Assembly (NCBI GenBank): GCA_964506785.1
Contig: CAZDME010000047.1
Location: 1-10,579, forward strand
Source of the DNA: CAZDME01 sp964506785 [NCBI: uncultured bacterium]
Lineage (GTDB): Bacteria > CAZDME01 > JAYEMH01
Length of the DNA stretch: 10,579 bases
Reading direction: 5' to 3'
Shown here: piece after piece, positions 1 through 7,246 of the stretch
How the letters are laid out: each line of letters opens with the position of its first letter
How positions within the stretch are numbered: position 1 is the first letter of the stretch
Program-made: the position numbers and the translations under genes
The notes under the pieces: model-generated
Told to the model about the DNA's origin: nothing
Seen by the model: only the letters and a program-made list of their open reading frames with translations
Databases searched by the model: none

Positions 1-879
1 TTTTTTTTCGTCAGGGATCAATTTTTCTATTTCTTCAATCTTTTCTGGAGTATAATTCCCATCAAACAACTCTTTATTCGCTAGAATGATTTTCTCGTCA
101 ATAATACCGTAAAGCGGACTCTCAGGTGAAGCATCCCTTAATTGCATAAATACGGAATAGTTCATCTTTTCAAATTCCTCTGCGCTATCGATAATTTTGC
201 CCTTTTCCCCTTTTAAAAATTTATTTTTATGCTGAGGCAGTGGTAAATAAGGCATATGGACATGAATAGGATCCATAGCTAAAAAGAATTTGCTGTCTTT
301 ATTCTTTTCAATCCAGGGAAGTATCTTTTCTTTTCCATCTCCATCGAGATTCGGCTCCAATTCTCCCAGATAATCGAATCCCCGTCCAAAACCTGCCTCT
401 ATGTCCAAATGAGGGAAATAAAGCGCAGAAAACCAAGCAGTATTATATCCATGAATATTTAAAATCTCCGTCAGCGTATGAATATGAGAAGTTAGCTTAT
501 CTTTGAAAGGATAAAACACACCATGAGACTTTGGATAAAGAGAAGTAATCAGAGATATCATGCTTGGCAAGGTATAGCCAGCCTGACTATAGGCATTTTC
601 AAAAATAATGGATTCCTTGGCTAAGGCATCTATGGCCGGCGTAGTCTTACGGGAATAGCCGTAGCAACCAACATGATCAGCCCGTAAACAGTTAATTGTA
701 ATCAGGATAACATTGTAATCACTGTTTGACTTTAATCCTGATTGTTTATTAAACCAAAAAGTACCTTTATAATTTGAGAATGAATAAAGAGCTATCAAAC
801 CTAAAGAAAAAACAACTAAAGCTAATAAAAAAAAATTTATCCTTTTCTTCTTTTGGATTTTTATTTTAGACTTTGCCAT
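1..879 (-). CDS. Membrane-anchored sulfatase-superfamily protein (alkaline-phosphatase fold), C-terminus cut by window edge
   Basis: The visible part is 293 codons, open to the left edge, so the C-terminal part is missing. A lysine-rich start is followed by one hydrophobic segment at about residues 15-33, which reads as an N-terminal signal anchor with the catalytic domain outside the cytoplasm. The sulfatase core follows: NVILITINCLRADHVGCYGY (56-75), the active-site strand GYTLPSMISLITSLYPKSHG (101-120), and HVHMPYLP (206-213), which resembles the HxPY segment of the family. In true sulfatases the nucleophile motif is C/S-x-P-S-R; here it is T103-L-P-S-M, so formylglycine cannot form. Thr is the nucleophile in related phosphoethanolamine and lipoteichoic-acid transferases. 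Asn63 stands where an Asp metal ligand is usual. The substrate cannot be told; a hydrolase, a phospho-transferase or a degenerate enzyme are all possible. The gene starts 22 bp after the recG stop. A purine-rich AGGAAAGGA lies rather far (15 nt) from the ATG. Confidence 0.85.
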   Translation of the reverse strand, partial: MAKSKIKIQKKKRINFFLLALVVFSLGLIALYSFSNYKGTFWFNKQSGLKSNSDYNVILITINCLRADHVGCYGYSRKTTPAIDALAKESIIFENAYSQAGYTLPSMISLITSLYPKSHGVFYPFKDKLTSHIHTLTEILNIHGYNTAWFSALYFPHLDIEAGFGRGFDYLGELEPNLDGDGKEKILPWIEKNKDSKFFLAMDPIHVHMPYLPLPQHKNKFLKGEKGKIIDSAEEFEKMNYSVFMQLRDASPESPLYGIIDEKIILANKELFDGNYTPEKIEEIEKLIPDEKK

Positions 880-901
880 TTCTATTTTATTATATCCTTT
901 C

Positions 902-3256
902 CTAACTTACCGAGATAAGCTTCAATTTGTCTTTGAATTTCTGGATTAGTTTCTTTTTTAACAACTGGTGAACCGATAAAGATAAAGCCGGGTCGTCTTT
1001 AATGAGCTTAAAGGCAGCCTCTCTTGATTCTTCCAATATTTTTAAATCGGAGACAATATTGCCAATTTTAAATTCAGGCAATCCATGCTGGCGGGTGCCA
1101 AAAAATTCTCCGGGGCCGCGGATACCTAAATCTTCTTCGGCAATCTGGAAGCCATCGCTAGTTTCAGTCATCACCTTAAGGCGCTTTCGGCTGATTTGAG
1201 TTTTTGTTTTAGATATAAGAATACAGTAAGAGGAAAATGCTCCCCGGCCGATTCTCCCTCTCAGCTGATGCAATTGAGCTAAACCAAACCTCTGGGCCTC
1301 TTCAATAACCATTATCGTAACATTAGAAATATCAATACCAACTTCGATGACAGTGGTAGAAACCAAGATATCTATTTTTTTCTCCCGGAATTCCTTCATT
1401 ATTTTCTCTTTCTCCTGCCTCTTTATCCGGCCGTGAATCAAGGCTACTTTTAAATCCGGGAAAATCTCATTTTTAAGATATGCCGCGCCTTCTTCGGCAG
1501 CCTTTAAATCAAGCTTCTCCGATTTCTTAATCAAAGGATAAACAATGTAGGCCTGATGGCCGAGTTGAATCTGCTCTTTAACAAATCTATAAATACCCCT
1601 TCTTTCCTCCGGTCCCAGCCAGTAGGTGTTAATCGGTTTTCTTCCCGGCGGCAGCCCTTCAATAGTTGAAATATCTAAATCGCCATAAACGGTTAAAGCC
1701 AGCGTCCGGGGAATGGGAGTAGCCGTCATTACCAAGATATCAGGATTCAGCCCCTTTTCTTTGAGTTTTGCCCTTTGTAAAACGCCAAAACGATGCTGCT
1801 CGTCAATAACCACTAAACCCAATTTTTTAAAAACCACCTCTTCTTCAAGAAGAGCGTGCGTGCCGACAATAATCTGGGTAGTCCCTTTCTTTATATCTTC
1901 CCGGGCGGCTTCTTTGGCCTTTTTAGACATACTGCCAATTAGAAAACTTACGGTAATTCCTTGAGAAATTAAAAATTTCTGCAAGCTTAAATAATGCTGC
2001 TCGGCTAAAATTTCGGTTGGGGCCATAATTGCCCCCTGAAAGCCGTTCTCTACACTGGTAAGAAGAGAGACAATGGCAATAACGGTCTTGCCCGCTCCTA
2101 CCTCACCTTGAATTAAACGATTCATCATTTTTTTACTGCCCATATCTTTTTTTATCTCATTAATTACCTTTTTCTGTTCCGCGGTTAATTCAAACGGCAG
2201 GCCTTGCAAAAAGTTATCGACCAGGTAACCCTGGCCAGGTTGTCTTATTCCCTTTGGTTCTCTTTTACCAAGCTTATGGATAGCCAGGGCTAATTGCAAA
2301 TAGAAAAATTCCTCAAAGACTAAGCGGCGGCGGGCTTCATCTTGGCAAGAATTATCAGTGGGAAAATGAATTTCGCTTATCGCCTCCCGGATACCCCGAA
2401 GTTTATATTTTTCAAGTAGGTAACCCGGTAATCTCTCAATTACAAGGGGGAGATAATCATCAAGAACATGTTTTACTATCTGTCTGAGAGTCCGCTGACT
2501 GAATTTCTCGGTTGAAGGATAAATAGGGACAATTCTTCCGGTATGAAGCAAATCATCCTGGCTGCCGCTTAAAATTTCATAGGCCGGATTTAATATCTGT
2601 AACTCCTTGAATCGTTCAATCTTACCGCTCATAACCAGCTGAGTGCCAACAGGCATTATATCCTTTAAATACGCCTGGTTAAACCAAACGGCATAGACAA
2701 TTCCCGTGCCATCACCGATGGCAATTCTTAAAATAGAAAGATTGGGACGAATCTTCTTTTCCTCCCGGGCTAAAACTTCTCCCTTTATTGTCTCCACTTC
2801 TCCTAATTTAATTTGTGAAATAGATTTAAGCTGGCTGCGGTCTTCATAACGCCGGGGGAAATAATATAACAAATCTTCGGCTGAATACACCCCGAGGCGC
2901 CTGAAAAGCCTGGCCCGTTTGGGGCCGACCCCTTTGATATATTGCACCGGAGATTCAAGCTTTAAAGTCTCCTGAGAAATAGAAGGCTTTTCTATCTGGC
3001 CTATTAACCTAAGGGCAATCTCCAGTTTTTTAATTCTTGATGTTCTTTCTTCTTTAGAATACCCCTTAAGAAGATTATTGATCGGTTTAATCTTATTGGC
3101 GAAATCTTTCCGGGGCAACTCTTTAAGGGATTTTTCTTCCCAGAGTTTCATATAAGCAGAAAGTCCTTTGGTAACTGCCCGGTCAGTATAACCTAATTTT
3201 TTTTCCAAAATAAGCGGCTTTTTTAAATTTATTAAAGCTTCTTTTATGCTGGGCAT
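902..3256 (-). CDS. recG: ATP-dependent DNA helicase RecG
   Basis: RecG is a cytoplasmic DNA translocase that reverses stalled replication forks and processes branched recombination intermediates. The 784-residue product fits the family, at the long end. Residues 1-100 form a charged, probably helical N-terminal extension. The wedge/OB domain covers about 103-260 and opens with a helix-hairpin-helix-like segment, YIKGVGPKRARLFRRLGVYS. The helicase core shows Walker A GEVGAGKT (384-391), the RecG-type motif II DEQHRFGV (485-492), motif III TATPIPRTLA (511-520) and motif VI QLRGRIGR (664-671). The C-terminal FGTRQHGLPEFKIGN segment (719-733) is typical of RecG. The ATG start has no clear Shine-Dalgarno sequence in front of it. 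Upstream amrS, on the same strand, ends 65 bp away, so the two could be cotranscribed. The downstream gene follows after 22 bp. Confidence 0.97.
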   Translation of the reverse strand: MPSIKEALINLKKPLILEKKLGYTDRAVTKGLSAYMKLWEEKSLKELPRKDFANKIKPINNLLKGYSKEERTSRIKKLEIALRLIGQIEKPSISQETLKLESPVQYIKGVGPKRARLFRRLGVYSAEDLLYYFPRRYEDRSQLKSISQIKLGEVETIKGEVLAREEKKIRPNLSILRIAIGDGTGIVYAVWFNQAYLKDIMPVGTQLVMSGKIERFKELQILNPAYEILSGSQDDLLHTGRIVPIYPSTEKFSQRTLRQIVKHVLDDYLPLVIERLPGYLLEKYKLRGIREAISEIHFPTDNSCQDEARRRLVFEEFFYLQLALAIHKLGKREPKGIRQPGQGYLVDNFLQGLPFELTAEQKKVINEIKKDMGSKKMMNRLIQGEVGAGKTVIAIVSLLTSVENGFQGAIMAPTEILAEQHYLSLQKFLISQGITVSFLIGSMSKKAKEAAREDIKKGTTQIIVGTHALLEEEVVFKKLGLVVIDEQHRFGVLQRAKLKEKGLNPDILVMTATPIPRTLALTVYGDLDISTIEGLPPGRKPINTYWLGPEERRGIYRFVKEQIQLGHQAYIVYPLIKKSEKLDLKAAEEGAAYLKNEIFPDLKVALIHGRIKRQEKEKIMKEFREKKIDILVSTTVIEVGIDISNVTIMVIEEAQRFGLAQLHQLRGRIGRGAFSSYCILISKTKTQISRKRLKVMTETSDGFQIAEEDLGIRGPGEFFGTRQHGLPEFKIGNIVSDLKILEESREAAFKLIKDDPALSLSVHQLLKKKLIQKFKDKLKLISVS

Positions 3257-3282
3257 TTTATAGCTATTCGATTAAGCAGCCA

Positions 3283-3325
3283 ACTGGTTAATGGATTAAT
3301 CACCGGTTAACCCCTTACCAGTTAA
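3283..3325. repeat. Three iterated 9-mers, AC[CT][AG]GTTAA, between amrS and recG
   Basis: Reading the plus strand, ACTGGTTAA (3283-3291), ACCGGTTAA (3302-3310) and ACCAGTTAA (3317-3325) occur in the same orientation, starting 19 and 15 bp apart. An 8-bp palindrome, GATTAATC (3294-3301), lies between the first two. The outermost arms, AACTGGT (3282-3288) and ACCAGTT (3317-3323), can also pair as a 7-bp stem. The last copy overlaps the amrS stop codon. No T-run follows on either strand, so it is not a plain intrinsic terminator. It may be a binding site ahead of recG, a processing hairpin, or a small intergenic repeat family; the role is unknown. Confidence 0.5.
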
Positions 3326-4335
3326 GTCCAGATTCCCTTCTGGGGGGTATTACACCCGGGACAAAAACCCCGGACCATCCGATTTTCGGCAATTTGAAAA
3401 CCCAAACGGCGGATTAATAAACTGCCGCAATTGCAGCAAAAGGTGTTTTCTCCTTCATCCCCGGGGACATTACCACAATATACATAATGAAGACCGGCTT
3501 TTTGACCGATTTCTCGGGCCTGTTTCAAAGTTGCCACCGGAGTTGGTGGAAAATGATTCAACTCATAGGTCGGATAGAATTGGGTTACATGCCAGGGAAC
3601 ATCCGCGCCCAACTCCTTACAGATAAATCGGGCAATATCTTTTAGTTCCTCAGCGGAATCATTTAAGGTAGGAATAATTAAGGTAGTAACTTCTATCCAG
3701 ATATTATTTTTTTTCATCAACTTAAGCGTCTCAAGCACGGGCTTAAGATGCGCCCGGCAAATCTTTTTATAAAATTCATCCCGGAATGATTTTAAATCAA
3801 CATTAGCCGCATCAAGATAACCCTGTATATAACTCAAGGCCTCCGCGGTCATATAGCCATTGGTTATAAAGGTATTTTTCAAGCCCTGATCTTTTGCCGC
3901 TTCAGCCGTATGGCGGGCAAATTCCATAAAAATAGTCGGTTCGGTGTAAGTATAGGAAATACTTTGACAACGGGCAGCCCTGGCCTTTTTTACCAGCTTA
4001 TCAGGGGTAACCTCCTCGCCGATAATTTTTTCTTTAAACCGCGGATACTGGGAGATATCGGCATTCTGGCAGTGGAGACAGAAAAAATTGCAGCCTACTG
4101 TAGCCACGGAGTAGGCTAAAGAGCCGGGCAGGAAGTGAAACAGGGGTTTCTTTTCAATCGGGTCAACATGCTGGGCAATTAGTTTGCCGTAAACTAAGCT
4201 GTAAAGCTTCCCCCCCCGGTTTTCCCTTACTTTGCAAAGACCTCTTTCATTAGGCAAAATGAGGCAGCGGTGGCTGCAAAGCAAACACCTGACTTTATTA
4301 TTATCCAACTTCTGGTAGAGTTCGGCTTCCTTCAT
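3322..4335 (-). CDS. amrS: AmrS, radical SAM enzyme of the AmmeMemoRadiSam group
   Basis: This is a 337-residue radical SAM protein of full family length. The iron-sulfur/SAM signature CNFFCLHC supplies C82, C86 and C89 in the CX3CX2C spacing. An N-terminal cysteine-rich segment (C17, C20, C24, C34; CLLCSHRC followed by ERGLCKVRENR) is characteristic of AmrS and distantly recalls pyruvate-formate-lyase activating enzymes. YTYTEPTIFMEFA (128-140), HVTQFYPTY (249-257) and CGNVPG (287-292) are further family blocks. A C-terminal zinc-ribbon-like pair (C300/C301/C303 and C325/C328) ends the protein. The family is named for co-occurrence with AMMECR1-like and Memo-like proteins; neither gene is in this window. 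The biochemical substrate is not known to me, so only the family is called. The ATG fits the family N-terminus exactly although no Shine-Dalgarno sequence precedes it. It is divergent from rpmB and upstream of recG on the same strand. Confidence 0.93.
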   Translation of the reverse strand: MKEAELYQKLDNNKVRCLLCSHRCLILPNERGLCKVRENRGGKLYSLVYGKLIAQHVDPIEKKPLFHFLPGSLAYSVATVGCNFFCLHCQNADISQYPRFKEKIIGEEVTPDKLVKKARAARCQSISYTYTEPTIFMEFARHTAEAAKDQGLKNTFITNGYMTAEALSYIQGYLDAANVDLKSFRDEFYKKICRAHLKPVLETLKLMKKNNIWIEVTTLIIPTLNDSAEELKDIARFICKELGADVPWHVTQFYPTYELNHFPPTPVATLKQAREIGQKAGLHYVYCGNVPGDEGENTFCCNCGSLLIRRLGFQIAENRMVRGFCPGCNTPQKGIWT

Positions 4336-4383
4336 TATTCTGGTTGCGCGGGTAAGTAAAGCCCGTTAAAGCAAATAAATTCC

Positions 4384-4412
4384 TTGCTAAATTATAGATT
4401 CTATGTTACATT
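4384..4412 (+). promoter_or_regulatory. Candidate sigma-70-type promoter of rpmB
   Basis: The -35 candidate is TTGCTA (4384-4389) and the -10 is TACATT (4407-4412), with a 17-bp spacer. TG at 4404-4405, one base before the -10, makes it an extended -10. Each hexamer matches 4 of 6 consensus bases. Transcription would begin near 4419, giving a leader of about 30 nt before the rpmB ATG. The call is inferred from position and match only. Confidence 0.45.
4391..4396 (-). promoter_or_regulatory. Candidate -10 element of the amrS promoter
   Basis: On the minus strand this is a perfect TATAAT. No good -35 sits at 17 bp; the nearest candidates are GTCACA at a 15-bp spacing and TTGAAG at 20 bp, both poor. 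Transcription would start near 4384, leaving a leader of about 48 nt before amrS. The box lies within the spacer of the predicted rpmB promoter, and an 11-bp palindrome, ATAGATTCTAT (4394-4404), overlaps both. Confidence 0.35.
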
Positions 4413-4438
4413 GTGACTTCAAAAATTGCGAAAATATG

Positions 4439-4443
4439 AGGAG
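4439..4443 (+). promoter_or_regulatory. Shine-Dalgarno sequence that fixes the rpmB start
   Basis: AGGAG ends 6 nt before the ATG at 4450. The in-frame ATG further upstream at 4426 has no such site and would add eight residues not found in L28 proteins, so 4450 is the start. Confidence 0.85.
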
Positions 4444-4449
4444 AGCCTT

Positions 4450-4635
4450 ATGTCCAGAGTATGTGAAATCTGCGGAAAAAAACCAACAGTCGGTAATACG
4501 GTCAGTCACGCTAAAAATAGAAATAAACGGCGCTGGTTACCAAATCTTAAAAGGGCTAAATTAACCATAAAAGGTAAAACCCGCTACTATAAGGTTTGCA
4601 CCCGCTGTCTGCGGACCCTGCAAAAAAATACTTAA
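4450..4635 (+). CDS. rpmB: 50S ribosomal protein L28, zinc-binding type
   Basis: This small basic protein of 61 residues is a component of the large ribosomal subunit. It starts [20 protein letters not shown], the conserved L28 N-terminus, and continues with the [12 protein letters not shown] block (22-33) and the [10 protein letters not shown] end (47-56). Two CxxC pairs, C5/C8 and C50/C53, mark it as the zinc-ribbon (C+) form rather than the cysteine-free form. It is the only plus-strand gene in the window. It diverges from amrS and converges with recJ, whose stop lies 10 bp beyond its own. rpmB near recG is a common neighbourhood in several phyla, although there the two usually share a strand. 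Confidence 0.97.
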   Translation: MSRVCEICGKKPTVGNTVSHAKNRNKRRWLPNLKRAKLTIKGKTRYYKVCTRCLRTLQKNT

Positions 4636-4645
4636 ACTTCGTTTG

Positions 4646-6361
4646 TTACCTAACTACCTTTAAATCTTTCAAATTCAACTGAATAAAAGCCTCTCCCTGC
4701 CACTGATTCACTTCCGGATAGTATATTATATCAACCTTCCTATCTGCCGGGAGCAAACGTTCCAGGTGCCCCCCAAATTTAAAACCAATAACCTCTCTTA
4801 TATTATTGTCTTCTCTGACCATAAATTTCAGATGATTTTTGCCGACAATCCGGGGAAAATTTTCCAGCTTGAGCATTCGGCTGAGAAATATCGGGGCGGG
4901 ATTACCCGGACCAAAGGGAGCCAAAAACCTCAAATGATTCAAAAGGAGCGGGCTAATCTCTTCTAAACTGGCAACCCCATCAACCAGCCACTCAGAAGAA
5001 AAAGATTCTTCCGGTATGAGATATTCTCCAAGTTCTCTTAATTTTTGATGAAAAAAGGGAATCTTTTCCTGACTGATGGTTAAACCGGCCGCATATTTAT
5101 GGCCGCCGAAATTAATCAGATGCTCCTTACACTCGGCCAATACTTCATGAAGGGGAAAACCATTAACGCTGCGGGCCGATCCCCGGCTGATTTCATCCAG
5201 AGAGATAAGAAATACCGGCCGTAAAAATTTCTCTACCAGGCGGGAGGCAACAATGCCAACAACGCCTAAATGCCATTTGGGAGAGGAAAGCAGGATAATC
5301 TTTTCCTTTTCCAGGTTTATTTCTTTATCAATTTTATCCAGGGCTTCTTTTAAAACAGCTTCCTGAATATTCTGCCTCTTCCGATTAAGGCCATCCATCA
5401 TTCTGGCCAAATTCATTGCCGCTTCAAAAGAAGGGGCGGTCAAAAGCTTTACCCCGAGACTTCCTTCTGCTAACCTCCCGGCGGCATTAATCCGGGGGGC
5501 CAGGATAAAACTTACCTTTTGACAGTTCAAGTCCAGGGAAAGGTCCGATTTCAATCCGGCCACCTCTTTTAAAGCCTGAATGCCAAAATTAGAGCTCTTG
5601 GCTATCCTCTTTAAGCCGTGTTTAATGATTATTCTGTTCTCTCCGGTAAAAGGCACCGCGTCAGCAATTGTCCCCAAAGCAACTAAATCAAGATGCTCTA
5701 TCTCCCAGCGTTCTTTATCTTTAAAATTAAATTTATCCAGTAAGGCTTGAACCAATTTAAAGATTACCCCTACCCCGGCTAAATCCGGATAAGGATAGGT
5801 AGAATCCTTCCTTTTGGGATTAATCAAAGGAAATTCCGGGAAAGGCTCAATATAAACAGCGTGGTGATCAGTAATGATTATATCTAACTTCCGCTCTTTG
5901 GCAAAATTCAAAACTGACCAATCGTTTGTGCCGCAATCACAGGTTATAATTAATTTTGTCCCCGAACCAGCCGCTTTCTCTACCGCCTTTTTATTTAAAC
6001 CGTAACCTTCTTTTATCCGGTTGGGGATATAAAAAGTAACCTTTGCCCCCAAAAGATTAAGTGATTTATAAAGTATGGTTGTGGCGGTAATACCATCGAC
6101 ATCATAATCACCATAGATAAGAATAAGTTCTTTTTTCTCTATTGCCCGCTCAATCAAATTAAGAGCCCGTTCCATATCCCGGAAAAGAAAAGGACTGTGT
6201 AACTGCGAAAGTTTTGCCCGAAGAAATAGACGGGCCTTCTCTTCGGTATCAAAACCACGGTTAATCAATACCTGAGTAAATAAGGGTGAGGAATCTAAGG
6301 CCTGAGCTAATCTTTGATTAAGACGGGGATTCTGCGGGGCAATTTTCCAGACTTTTTTCAT
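4646..6361 (-). CDS. recJ: Single-stranded-DNA-specific 5'-3' exonuclease RecJ
   Basis: RecJ degrades single-stranded DNA 5' to 3' in recombination and in mismatch and base-excision repair. The 571-residue product carries the DHH phosphoesterase motifs GDYDVDG (84-90), CDCG (141-144), ITDHH (163-167) and LVALGTIADAVPF (226-238), whose Asp and His residues bind the catalytic metals. INAAGRL (291-297) follows. The DHHA1 part shows GVVGIVASRL (366-375), GSARSV (394-399) and FGGHKYAAGL (418-427); a C-terminal OB-like domain begins around LAPFGPGNPAP (480-490). I chose the ATG at 6361, which overlaps the secF stop as ATGA and gives the usual MKKVW-type N-terminus. An in-frame ATG ten codons upstream would lie deeper inside secF and add a lysine-rich stretch. 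The ATGA arrangement and purine-rich sequence before it suggest translational coupling to secF. Confidence 0.95.
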   Translation of the reverse strand: MKKVWKIAPQNPRLNQRLAQALDSSPLFTQVLINRGFDTEEKARLFLRAKLSQLHSPFLFRDMERALNLIERAIEKKELILIYGDYDVDGITATTILYKSLNLLGAKVTFYIPNRIKEGYGLNKKAVEKAAGSGTKLIITCDCGTNDWSVLNFAKERKLDIIITDHHAVYIEPFPEFPLINPKRKDSTYPYPDLAGVGVIFKLVQALLDKFNFKDKERWEIEHLDLVALGTIADAVPFTGENRIIIKHGLKRIAKSSNFGIQALKEVAGLKSDLSLDLNCQKVSFILAPRINAAGRLAEGSLGVKLLTAPSFEAAMNLARMMDGLNRKRQNIQEAVLKEALDKIDKEINLEKEKIILLSSPKWHLGVVGIVASRLVEKFLRPVFLISLDEISRGSARSVNGFPLHEVLAECKEHLINFGGHKYAAGLTISQEKIPFFHQKLRELGEYLIPEESFSSEWLVDGVASLEEISPLLLNHLRFLAPFGPGNPAPIFLSRMLKLENFPRIVGKNHLKFMVREDNNIREVIGFKFGGHLERLLPADRKVDIIYYPEVNQWQGEAFIQLNLKDLKVVR

Positions 6362-7245
6362 CCTGACTTTCTTCTTTTCCTTCGCCGCCACTCCACAATT
6401 AAAGGACTGGCCACAAAGACAGAAGAATAGGTTCCAGTAATAATTCCAACCATCAGGACAAAAGCAAAATCATGGATTACTTCGCCTCCCCAGATAAATA
6501 AAGCCACTACGGCAAGAAGGGTGGTCACCGTGGTCAATAGCGTCCGGGAAAGCGTTTGATTAATACTGGTATTTATGATGGTTTCAAAATTCTCCTTGCG
6601 CATCAGCCGTAAGTCCTCTCTAATGCGGTCATAAACGACAATTGTATCGTTAATTGAATACCCAATCAAAGCAAGAAAAGCAGCCAGAACCGGAAGGGTA
6701 ATTTCCCTCCCGGTAACCGCACAGGCGCCAAGGGTAATCAAAATATCGTGAATAAGAGCGATGACGGCACCGACAGCATATTCAAATTCAAATCGAATGG
6801 AAACGTAAATTCCTATTCCTAAAAAAGAAAATATCAAAGCGAGCAGGCCCTTTTTACGCAAATCTTTTCCCACCGCCGGGCCAACCATCTCTGTCCTCTT
6901 GTGGAGGAATGGATTGCCTGAATAATCCTGGCGGATTTTCTCAAAAATAATTCTCTCTGTCTCGGCCTGGGTTCTGATAATTATCTCTTTCCCCTGGCCG
7001 AATCTTTGAATGGTGCTTTTACCTAAATTTATCTCTTTGAGACTCTGACGGATGCTTTCAATCGAAATCTCTTTTTCAAATTCTAACTGGATAAGGGTCC
7101 CTCCGCTGAAGTCCACTCCGAGGTTTTCTTCACCCCGCTTGGAAAAAAATATCAACCCGACAATAATCAAGGAAAGGGAAAGAAAAAGAGCAATCTTTCT
7201 CTTGCCGATGAAATCTATATGAGTGCCTTCTTTGATAAAACGCAT
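6358..7245 (-). CDS. secF: Protein translocase subunit SecF
   Basis: SecF pairs with SecD in the inner membrane and uses the proton-motive force to help pull secreted proteins through SecYEG. The 295-residue protein has the family layout: a first membrane helix at about 17-35, the GVDFSGG signature (43-49) opening a short extracytoplasmic domain, then five more helices from about residue 132. The conserved core includes FEFEYAVGAVIALIHDI (152-168), LALIGYSINDTIVVYDRIRE (191-210) and SRTLLTTVTTL (233-243), holding the Asp and Arg residues typical of the RND-like transmembrane bundle. A basic tail, WRRRKRRKSG, ends it. Its ATG follows the secD stop by one base and has AGGA a few bases upstream, lying within the end of secD. 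The stop overlaps the recJ start. Confidence 0.97.
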   Translation of the reverse strand: MRFIKEGTHIDFIGKRKIALFLSLSLIIVGLIFFSKRGEENLGVDFSGGTLIQLEFEKEISIESIRQSLKEINLGKSTIQRFGQGKEIIIRTQAETERIIFEKIRQDYSGNPFLHKRTEMVGPAVGKDLRKKGLLALIFSFLGIGIYVSIRFEFEYAVGAVIALIHDILITLGACAVTGREITLPVLAAFLALIGYSINDTIVVYDRIREDLRLMRKENFETIINTSINQTLSRTLLTTVTTLLAVVALFIWGGEVIHDFAFVLMVGIITGTYSSVFVASPLIVEWRRRKRRKSG

Positions 7246-7246
7246 T

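Noticed and set aside
889-894. Perfect minus-strand TATAAT in the gap between recG and the sulfatase-like gene
   Set aside because: No acceptable -35 lies 15-19 bp upstream, and the gap of 22 bp in an AT-rich region makes such a match likely by chance; cotranscription with recG is simpler.
4349-4365. Hairpin CGGG-9 nt-CCCG in the amrS leader
   Set aside because: A 4-bp stem with a 9-nt loop is expected by chance; there is no riboswitch-like conserved core in the short leader.
4621-4648. A-run and AAAC-TTC-GTTT mini-hairpin at the end of rpmB
   Set aside because: A 4-bp AT-rich stem with a 3-nt loop and no following T-run on the plus strand is too weak to call an intrinsic terminator.
6389-6391. 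Upstream ATG as recJ start
   Set aside because: It would create a 34-bp overlap with secF and add ten mostly charged residues; the ATGA-coupled start at 6361 matches usual RecJ N-termini better.
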